Source of the DNA: Candidatus Pacearchaeota archaeon
GTDB taxonomy: Archaea; Nanoarchaeota; Nanoarchaeia; Pacearchaeales; GW2011-AR1
Reading direction: 5' to 3'
NCBI GenBank assembly: GCA_002690445.1
Contig: NZER01000037.1
Coordinates: 1 to 8,959 of the forward strand
Length of the DNA: 8,959 bases
In this document: positions 5,499 through 8,959 of the stretch, one piece after another
How the letters are laid out: each line of letters starts with the position of its first letter
Numbering within the stretch: the first letter of the stretch is position 1
Notes under the pieces: model-generated
Told to the model about the DNA's origin: nothing
The model's database searches: none
What the model saw: the letters and a program-made list of their open reading frames with translations, nothing else
Translations under genes and position numbers: made by a program

Positions 5499-5558
5499 CT
5501 AGCAAAAACTAGAGTAAAAATTATCTACCCCATGCGGACACGTTCCTTCACCGCTCAT
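5499..5558 (-). CDS. 19-codon zinc-ribbon peptide ended by in-frame TAG
   Basis: ATG 5558 makes an ATGA overlap with the upstream TGA, and GAGGAGG stands ten bases before it. The codons give MSGEGTCPHGVDNFYSSFC, then TAG (5501-5499), then in the same frame ECNKVTEGGV directly into the 56-aa gene. CPHG...FC-x-EC is a typical short zinc-ribbon pattern of phage small proteins, so the TAG sits exactly inside the second CxxC. Either the peptide is a nonsense-truncated remnant, or the amber is read through to give a fused protein, or the 19-aa peptide acts as a leader for the downstream gene. TAG ends several other genes here, so a changed genetic code is unlikely. Confidence 0.5.
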   Translation of the reverse strand: MSGEGTCPHGVDNFYSSFC

Positions 5559-5710
5559 ACGCCGTTCGCCTCCTCTTCATCCCAATCGTCGTCAAAATCT
5601 CCAGCAAGAACCACGTCGAAATACTCTGCCCATTCCTCCAGAGCATCGTCGAAGGCAATCACGTCTTGCTCTCTACCTACAATCACGAACCATTTGTAAA
5701 GCCTTCTGAT
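5555..5710 (-). CDS. Small acidic protein with unclear start (about 51 aa)
   Basis: The frame is open from 5806 to the TGA at 5557-5555, but its upstream half overlaps the helicase winged helix and looks like an artefact (Arg/Trp/Gly-rich). The plausible protein part is RRLYKWFVIVGREQDVIAFD followed by an acidic tail (DDDWDEEEANGV). A perfect AAGGAGG lies five bases before ATC at 5710-5708. That makes a non-standard ATC start, or a +1 slip at the helicase stop (GGG TGA A), the two ways to reach this frame with a good ribosome binding site. A GTG at 5686 is the nearest ordinary start but has no spaced site. Two predicted strands flank a helix. It is coupled by ATGA to the next peptide. Function unknown. 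Confidence 0.45.
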   Translation of the reverse strand: MRRLYKWFVIVGREQDVIAFDDALEEWAEYFDVVLAGDFDDDWDEEEANGV

Positions 5711-5711
5711 T

Positions 5712-6698
5712 TCACCCTCCTTGATACCTATATTTCCTCGGCCTACCGTCCCCCTCTTCCAACCACCCCCTATCCACCAACTCTTCCACCGCCTTCTGCA
5801 CCGCACTCACACTCTTACCCAAAACCGTTTTCAAATCCTCCTTAGTATACCACAAACCTGAAACTTTTGTCAAGAGTCGAATTGTGGCTCCCACACTAGT
5901 CAACCCATCCTCCATCAACTCAAACCCCAACGGCCTTGGTTCCACCATTGTCAGCACCAGTGGATTATCCTCTATCAACGTCGGCCTTCTAGGTTTCCAG
6001 CACACCAGCTTATACCCCTTATCTCTCCCCCCAATCCTCCCAAACTGGAACCCATAACTCGCCCACGCCTTCCAGAACGCACTCCCATAAATCTTCTCCC
6101 CAGGTTCCGTATCCACCTTAGCCCCTGTCAACCCATCCCGTGTTGGCCTGCTTTGGTGATGTAGCACAATCGCTGCACTCTTAAACTCGTGTATCACCAA
6201 GTCCACATTATCCGTCCACTCCCCTACCACCTCATCATCCTTCATACTCCCTCTAATAGTCTTGTACACAGGGTCAACTATCAACACTCCCCCATCCAAC
6301 CCTGCCTCCTCACACATCTCCCTCAACGCCTGAAACCCCGCCTTGGTGTTAATCTTTTTCCGCAGGAGAAAATCCACAGTCAACATCCCCTCCGCTGGCC
6401 TCGGCAACCACAGGTGCATATCATGCCCCCGTTGGGCTGTATCCCCCAAGTTCCCCTCACACTGCAAGTACAGTACCTTACGTGGCCTATCCACCTCATA
6501 CCCCACAAACGGTGTCCCCGTAGTCAACGCCAACGCCATCTGCAACGCCAGCATACTCTTCCCGCTACCCTCTGGCCCTTCCACCACGATACTCCCGTTC
6601 TCTGGTAGTATCTGGTCTATGTACCAAGGTGGCGCACGGTAGTCACTGCTCAGTAAGTTGAGCCAGTCCCATGATTCTCCCACATTCCTGCTAATCAC
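5712..6698 (-). CDS. RepA-like RecA-fold helicase ATPase with C-terminal winged helix
   Basis: About 328 aa from GTG 6698, which has GAGGG at a spacing of about eleven. GTG 6683 and GTG 6725 are alternatives. Residues 41-48 GPEGSGKS are Walker A. VLYLQCEGN (75-83) carries the catalytic Glu. GVLIVDPVYK (137-146) is Walker B. IVLHHQSRP (177-185) is the sensor motif typical of RSF1010 RepA/AAA_25 ATPases. GSAFWKAWASYGFQF (205-219) is the expected following helix. A winged helix occupies about 271-326 (LWYTKEDLK, SAVQKAVEELVDRGWLEE). The family comprises hexameric replicative helicases or primase-helicase partners; the winged helix suggests DNA binding at an origin. It overlaps the coiled-coil gene by 8 nt, and a promoter-like element lies inside its 3' part. 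Confidence 0.82.
   Translation of the reverse strand: MISRNVGESWDWLNLLSSDYRAPPWYIDQILPENGSIVVEGPEGSGKSMLALQMALALTTGTPFVGYEVDRPRKVLYLQCEGNLGDTAQRGHDMHLWLPRPAEGMLTVDFLLRKKINTKAGFQALREMCEEAGLDGGVLIVDPVYKTIRGSMKDDEVVGEWTDNVDLVIHEFKSAAIVLHHQSRPTRDGLTGAKVDTEPGEKIYGSAFWKAWASYGFQFGRIGGRDKGYKLVCWKPRRPTLIEDNPLVLTMVEPRPLGFELMEDGLTSVGATIRLLTKVSGLWYTKEDLKTVLGKSVSAVQKAVEELVDRGWLEEGDGRPRKYRYQGG
5844..5873 (-). promoter_or_regulatory. Promoter-like element inside the helicase gene
   Basis: TTGACA (5873-5868), 18-nt spacer, TATACT (5849-5844), with TGTGG before the -10, matching the other promoters of the window. AAGGAGG (5843-5837) follows at once and precedes an in-frame TTG (5834-5832). Transcription would start about at that TTG. 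It could drive the tiny genes downstream (5710 onward to the ERCC4 nuclease), or make a short winged-helix product from helicase codons. Because it lies in coding sequence, chance is not excluded. Confidence 0.55.
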
Positions 6699-6855
6699 CA
6701 GCAGCGATACCCTCAGTACCAACACTGTCCAGGTCGTGTAGCAAGTCCTCCAGGCGTCGCCTCAACAGACGGATTTCAGTGTCTGCAACTGACTCCAACT
6801 CATCCACCGCCTCCACCATGTCCTCCACCATGTCCAACAACTCGTCCATGTTCAT
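6691..6855 (-). CDS. Small acidic coiled-coil protein, 54 aa
   Basis: ATG 6855 is chosen because GAGAGGAG stands six bases upstream. Earlier in-frame starts (ATG 6861, TTG 6879) sit on or before that site. Almost the whole product is one heptad-like helix (MDELLDMVEDMVEAVDELES...RLLRRRLEDLLHDLDSV), strongly acidic first and then with an Arg cluster. It is a likely dimer or a helical partner of another protein. It directly precedes, and overlaps by 8 nt, the RepA-like helicase, so a helicase-associated or regulatory role is possible. That is inferred from position alone. Confidence 0.65.
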   Translation of the reverse strand: MNMDELLDMVEDMVEAVDELESVADTEIRLLRRRLEDLLHDLDSVGTEGIAAGD

Positions 6856-6884
6856 TGCCATCTCCTCTCTAAAAACCAAATGTT

Positions 6885-6913
6885 TTTTACTATATATATA
6901 TACGTACAGTCAA
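6885..6913 (-). promoter_or_regulatory. AT-rich tract, candidate promoter of the helicase operon
   Basis: A gene-free gap lies between 6856 and 6986. It contains a T-run ending in TTGACT (6913-6908), then an alternating TA tract (6891-6902) and GTAAAAAAC. With a 17-nt spacer the -10 would be GTAAAA, which is poor; shorter spacings give TATAGT or TAGTAA. A promoter for the coiled-coil and helicase genes is expected here, but which bases form it is unclear. The tract could equally be an easily melted origin segment. Confidence 0.4.
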
Positions 6914-6965
6914 AAAAACATTCAAATCACCTACCAACCCAACGGCCTTAAGTATTTGGACGTCT

Positions 6966-6975
6966 TCCGTACGGA
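6966..6975. other. 10-bp perfect palindrome TCCGTACGGA
   Basis: A perfect inverted repeat in the gap between the 75-aa gene stop (6987) and the AT-rich tract. No T-run follows directly, so it is not a standard terminator. It could be a repressor or replication-protein site. Chance is possible at this length. Confidence 0.3.
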
Positions 6976-6986
6976 CTTGGAATACC

Positions 6987-7214
6987 CTAACCAGCCCATA
7001 CCAGCACCACCTCACCTGTCTCCTCCACCACCACTCCCCGCGCCTCATACAACCTCTTCACAGGTTCAACGATTGCACGCATCTTTGACCATTGGCTGGT
7101 GCGTTCATTCCAAAATACGTCCCCTACATCTGATAGAAAATACTCTCCAGGGTAGGGCCGTCTGTAGCACCCCTTGAACACATACCTCTTGCCCCCGAAC
7201 TCAAACTCTACCAC
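6987..7214 (-). CDS. Hypothetical 75-aa protein with own promoter
   Basis: GTG 7214 has TAGGAGG four bases upstream and follows the promoter at 7244-7272. The product begins with strands (VEFEFGGKRYVFKG), then CYRRPYPGEYFLSDVGDVFW. It continues with a basic middle (ERTSQWSKMRAIVEPVKRLYEARG) and ends with a hydrophobic strand (VVEETGEVVLVWAG). The P-x-P-GEYFLS segment recurs in small phage proteins I cannot assign to a function. No metal- or nucleotide-binding motif is seen. It is monocistronic by layout: a promoter before it and a 131-nt gene-free gap after it. Confidence 0.7.
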   Translation of the reverse strand: MVEFEFGGKRYVFKGCYRRPYPGEYFLSDVGDVFWNERTSQWSKMRAIVEPVKRLYEARGVVVEETGEVVLVWAG

Positions 7215-7243
7215 GTCGCCTCCTAAAAGTAATCTTCAACACA

Positions 7244-7272
7244 AGTCTATCACAACCTGGAAAATTTGCCAA
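7244..7272 (-). promoter_or_regulatory. Promoter of the 75-aa gene
   Basis: TTGGCA (7272-7267), 17-nt spacer, TAGACT (7249-7244), with TGTGA before the -10. It lies within the tail of the decayed paralogue, about 30 nt upstream of GTG 7214. Its spacer shares an AA-TTT pattern and the TGTG element with the promoter at 2379-2407. Confidence 0.65.
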
Positions 7273-7302
7273 CTCTCACATCCACAAGCATCCGAGTACC
7301 AC

Positions 7303-7343
7303 ATGGGACACATCACAGAACCAATGTTCCATTCCTCCCACAC
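7303..7343. repeat. Diverged direct repeat, copy 1 (of 7863-7903)
   Basis: 41 bp with 7 differences, by eye, from the copy 560 bp away. It encodes the VWEEWNIGS part of the decayed paralogue. Both copies are followed downstream by a TTGxCA extended -10 promoter, so gene end and promoter may have been duplicated together. Confidence 0.65.
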
Positions 7344-7434
7344 CACACCCCGTGTAGGTGCGTGGGGCAATAGCGCATCTCGTATGTCATGGTTCCTCCC
7401 TCGTGATGTATCGCGACTTATTTAGGTGGACTGA

Positions 7435-7782
7435 CTAGCAGTTACAATCTAGAACTTGCAATCCTTCCTGTTCAGCGCACTCCTCGCATAGTACATCACC
7501 ACCGTCTAGGCAGACGTAGGCGAATGGCAGGCCGACACACTCTACCATTTCACCAGTCACATCCTCTATTTCGGCACAGACACAAGCGGGGTGGTCAAGT
7601 GTGCACTCAAGGTGGAGGTCAGAGAACCCACTATCCGTGCATGGTATACAATCGCAATCTCCGCACTCGTCGCAACTGGGGCCAGCGTCCATGTATCCCC
7701 TTGTGTCATTCACCCCCCAGGCTACAGCATCCCCTGGTACTGGATGATAGGTGCCTACAACTGTCTGGTGTACCCTAATCAT
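7435..7782 (-). CDS. Very cysteine-rich probable zinc protein, 115 aa
   Basis: ATG 7782 is chosen because GGAGGG lies four bases upstream; a TTG at 7794 would overlap that site. The product has 14 cysteines. A dense cluster CDECGDCDCIPC spans residues 37-48. HLEC and HPACVCA (57-70), ECVG (81-84), CLDGGDVLCEECA (91-103) and a terminal DCNC follow. With two His, this could hold two to three zinc ions; CLDGGDVLCEECA looks like a zinc-ribbon knuckle. The first 35 residues are cysteine-free and beta-rich (VVGTYHPVPGDAVAWGV). It has its own strong promoter (7810-7838), so it is probably expressed highly and early. An iron-sulfur or metallothionein-like role is an alternative. Function unknown. Confidence 0.75.
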   Translation of the reverse strand: MIRVHQTVVGTYHPVPGDAVAWGVNDTRGYMDAGPSCDECGDCDCIPCTDSGFSDLHLECTLDHPACVCAEIEDVTGEMVECVGLPFAYVCLDGGDVLCEECAEQEGLQVLDCNC

Positions 7783-7809
7783 GTTTCCCTCCAAAATACC
7801 CGTAACTAA

Positions 7810-7838
7810 ATTCTACCACAAAACCCCAAACTTGTCAA
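7810..7838 (-). promoter_or_regulatory. Promoter of the cysteine-rich gene
   Basis: TTGACA (7838-7833), 17-nt spacer, TAGAAT (7815-7810), with TGTGG before the -10. The -35 contains the TGA stop (7837-7835) of the upstream gene. The expected transcript start near 7803 leaves a short leader that holds the GGAGGG ribosome binding site for ATG 7782. Confidence 0.85.
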
Positions 7839-8182
7839 CAGTCGCAAGCTTGCGAGTGCATCGTGGGATACATCATCGACCCAATATTCCAATCCTCCCA
7901 CACATCTCCAGGCCGTTTCACCCTCCCCGCAGTCCTAATTACGGCTTCCGTCGGCAAGGCGTCGAAAAACGTACCATGCACATGCCAACATGCAGACACC
8001 AACCGCCGCCCACTTGCGGAGCGCCTAGCCCCTGACCCCTTACTATCCCTCACCCTCAGTGTCACACGGAACCTGCGACCCTCACTTTCAACCCTGTTCC
8101 ATATCACATTCCCCTCAAACTCAGTGTTGGTCTGGTAGAGGGCGCTCTCCAACTCAGACATCGTTACGTTGCCGATAATCAC
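7835..8182 (-). CDS. Phage ACWHVHG/DWNIGS small protein, 115 aa
   Basis: GTG 8182 has AGGAGG five bases upstream. An N-terminal helix and strands (SELESALYQT, VTLRVRDSKG) lead into a basic GARRSASGRRLVSACWHVHG segment (residues 51-70), then FFDALP. The C-terminus VWEDWNIGSMMYP...SQACDC has two terminal-region cysteines. I associate this combination (GARRS.SGRR, ACWH.HG.FFDAL, W.DWNIGS, ACxC) with an uncharacterised protein common in phage and plasmid accessory regions. The Cys/His content suggests metal binding but the ligands are unproven. A decayed second copy lies at 7236-7390. Its stop codon is part of the next -35. Confidence 0.7.
   Translation of the reverse strand: MIIGNVTMSELESALYQTNTEFEGNVIWNRVESEGRRFRVTLRVRDSKGSGARRSASGRRLVSACWHVHGTFFDALPTEAVIRTAGRVKRPGDVWEDWNIGSMMYPTMHSQACDC
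7842..7855. promoter_or_regulatory. 14-bp perfect palindrome, candidate operator
   Basis: TCGCAAGCTTGCGA is a perfect inverted repeat three bases upstream of the TTGACA of the 7810-7838 promoter, where a repressor or activator could bind. It also encodes the last codons of the upstream gene. The matching place before the 7244-7272 promoter is no longer palindromic. No T-run follows, so it is not a terminator. Confidence 0.45.
7863..7903. repeat. Diverged direct repeat, copy 2 (of 7303-7343)
   Basis: The partner of the 41-bp segment in the decayed paralogue. This copy is in an intact frame and encodes the VWEDWNIGS motif, so it is probably closer to the functional version. Confidence 0.65.
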
Positions 8183-8202
8183 TGTTACCTCCTGTGTTCT
8201 AC

Positions 8203-8550
8203 TTAGGCGTACACCACTTCCCCTAACACTGCCACTTGCAATATCAAGTCGGAAGTGCAGATATCGGGGTCATGGATGAGGTGACATCCCCCACAGTGGG
8301 TAATCCCTTGAGCGTCCAGGATATAGTAGGCATCAAGCATTGTACGGGCTGACACCTGACTGATAATTACCCCGTCCTCGTCCTGAGGGTCTTCCACGAC
8401 CACCCGTAGTATCCCAGGATTGGCATCACCCCCCACCAAATACTCAAATCCCTGCCACCACGAGTAGTCTGGTAACCCTCCCCACACCGCCTGCCACACC
8501 AAAGTCTTCATCTGCTGTTGTGCCTCGCCAATTGTCATCTTCGTCGTCAT
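8203..8550 (-). CDS. Small phage CGGC/LILQ protein, 115 aa
   Basis: ATG 8550 has AGGAGG five bases upstream; stop TAA 8205-8203. The N-terminal helix (TIGEAQQQMKTLVWQAV) is followed by a Trp-rich stretch (DYSWWQGFEYLVGG), beta strands (ILRVVVEDPQDEDGVII) and a helix (ARTMLDAYYILDAQG). The end is THCGGCHLIHDPDICTSD followed by LILQVAVLGEVVYA. The closing CGGC-H...D..C-x-x-D-x-x-L-Q pattern is one I associate with an uncharacterised but widespread small phage protein. Three cysteines and two His near the end might bind metal. It sits between two other accessory proteins, each with its own ribosome binding site, and has no visible promoter. Confidence 0.7.
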   Translation of the reverse strand: MTTKMTIGEAQQQMKTLVWQAVWGGLPDYSWWQGFEYLVGGDANPGILRVVVEDPQDEDGVIISQVSARTMLDAYYILDAQGITHCGGCHLIHDPDICTSDLILQVAVLGEVVYA

Positions 8551-8580
8551 GGTTTCCTCCTATGTTGATTTGGCTATTGC

Positions 8581-8955
8581 CTATACGACTGACCAGAGTA
8601 CGTTCCCGTCCATGTCAAACACGGTGACATTCCCGTGGTCGTTGACCTCCACCAGCACGCTAGAGTCTGGGAGGTATTTGGTATCGTCGTCGTCTGTATC
8701 TTCGGCATACCTCATCTCTTCCTCCAGTGCGTCCCAGTCGGGCCAGAAACCAAAATCCGCACCGTCGCCTGGGTGAGCGCCAAAGTAGACGAAGGGCGGG
8801 CAGTATTCCTGGAGCGCTTCTACCAATTCGCTGACTAGCCCTTGTTCTATCAGCCATCGCTTGTACACTCGTTGGGAGATAATTGCAGCACCAGAGTTTC
8901 CTATCGCGCTGGCGTCCTCCTCGCTCTCGTCGTCCATGTCGTCAGCCTCTAGCAT
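8581..8955 (-). CDS. Acidic NDHGN-type small phage protein, 124 aa or longer
   Basis: The first gene in the direction of transcription. ATG 8955 is four bases from the window edge, so its ribosome binding site cannot be seen and the true start may lie outside. The N-terminus is very acidic (DDMDDESEEDAS). ISQRVYKRWLIEQGLVSELVEALQ (27-50, in two parts: ISQRVYKRWLIEQGL and VSELVEALQ) is helical. FVYFGAHPGDGADFGFWPDW and an acidic helix follow, ending in VEVNDHGNVTVFDMDG and a hydrophobic tail. The 'FGFWP.W..LEEE' plus 'V.VNDHGN.T' pattern is familiar from uncharacterised phage and plasmid proteins. High negative charge could point to DNA mimicry, which is speculation. Confidence 0.65.
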   Translation of the reverse strand: MLEADDMDDESEEDASAIGNSGAAIISQRVYKRWLIEQGLVSELVEALQEYCPPFVYFGAHPGDGADFGFWPDWDALEEEMRYAEDTDDDDTKYLPDSSVLVEVNDHGNVTVFDMDGNVLWSVV

Positions 8956-8959
8956 TTCG

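Larger units (their letters stand above)
7236..7390 (-). pseudogene. Decayed paralogue of the DWNIGS protein
   Basis: ATG 7390 has GGGAGG four bases upstream but runs only 25 codons (stop at 7315-7313). In the -1 frame the same DNA encodes DALLP...VWEEWNIGSVMCPMWYSDACGC, ending at TGA 7238-7236. This clearly matches the C-terminal DALP...VWEDWNIGSMMYP...SQACDC of the intact protein at 7835-8182. DNA from 7303-7343 aligns with 7863-7903 at about 83% identity by eye. Most of the N-terminal domain is missing and the start and conserved frames disagree, so this looks like a truncated, frameshifted duplicate. A frameshifted small protein of about 47 aa made from the ATG is a less likely alternative. 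Confidence 0.6.

Noticed and set aside
5499..5501. Recoded TAG (alternative genetic code)
   Set aside because: TAG ends several genes here (for example 1385, 3712, 4727, 6987, 7435) and in some overlaps the next gene's ribosome binding site, so it works as a stop codon.
6912..6918. T-run as a rho-independent terminator
   Set aside because: No GC-rich hairpin stands directly before it; the 6966-6975 palindrome is about 50 nt upstream.
8660..8857. Minus-strand Arg-rich frame overlapping the acidic NDHGN protein
   Set aside because: It is an out-of-frame shadow of the better-supported acidic gene, with no ribosome binding site.

Overview
This window reads as a stretch of a tailed-phage (or closely related prophage or plasmid) genome, in an early replication/recombination and accessory region. 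Every supportable gene lies on the minus strand, so transcription runs from high to low coordinates. Genes are short and tightly packed, with ATGA, GTGA and TAATG overlaps. Most starts carry AGGAGG-like ribosome binding sites, and GTG and TTG starts are common. The four best promoters have a TTGACA-type -35, a 17-18 nt spacer and a TGTG(G/A) element before the -10. This resembles the TRTG extended -10 of Gram-positive promoters, so a Bacillota-like host is my inference. No structural, lysis or integrase gene is visible.

Layout in the direction of transcription. (1) 8955-7435: small accessory phage-type proteins, including an acidic NDHGN protein, a CGGC/LILQ protein, an ACWHVHG/DWNIGS protein and a 14-cysteine protein with its own promoter. 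(2) 7434-6856: a decayed paralogue of the DWNIGS protein, a promoter, a 75-aa gene, then an AT-rich gene-free gap. (3) 6855-4373: a small coiled-coil protein; a RepA-like RecA-fold helicase ATPase with a C-terminal winged helix; a chain of tiny genes, one interrupted by an in-frame TAG inside a zinc-ribbon motif; an ERCC4-type nuclease; and an SH3/KOW-like protein. (4) 4304-2404: small proteins around a PD-(D/E)XK, Cas4/RecB-like nuclease whose catalytic acid is replaced by Ser, then a one-TM protein. (5) 2407-1: a strong promoter, a 69-aa gene, a Sak4-like ATPase, a probable ssDNA-binding protein, a 131-nt tRNA-like structured RNA, and two cysteine-containing small proteins.

Inferred working unit: the RepA-like helicase would load or unwind at replication. 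The Sak4-like ATPase with its SSB-like partner would carry out single-strand annealing or strand exchange. The ERCC4 and PD-(D/E)XK nucleases would process branched or end DNA. The many small zinc-knuckle proteins are probably host-takeover or regulatory factors of unknown function.

The most unusual items are the tRNA-like RNA at 700-830, the amber codon inside a CxxC motif at 5499-5501, the in-CDS promoter plus ribosome binding site before the helicase winged helix, and the decayed duplicate followed by its own promoter. Family assignments come from motif reading only; no database search was possible.
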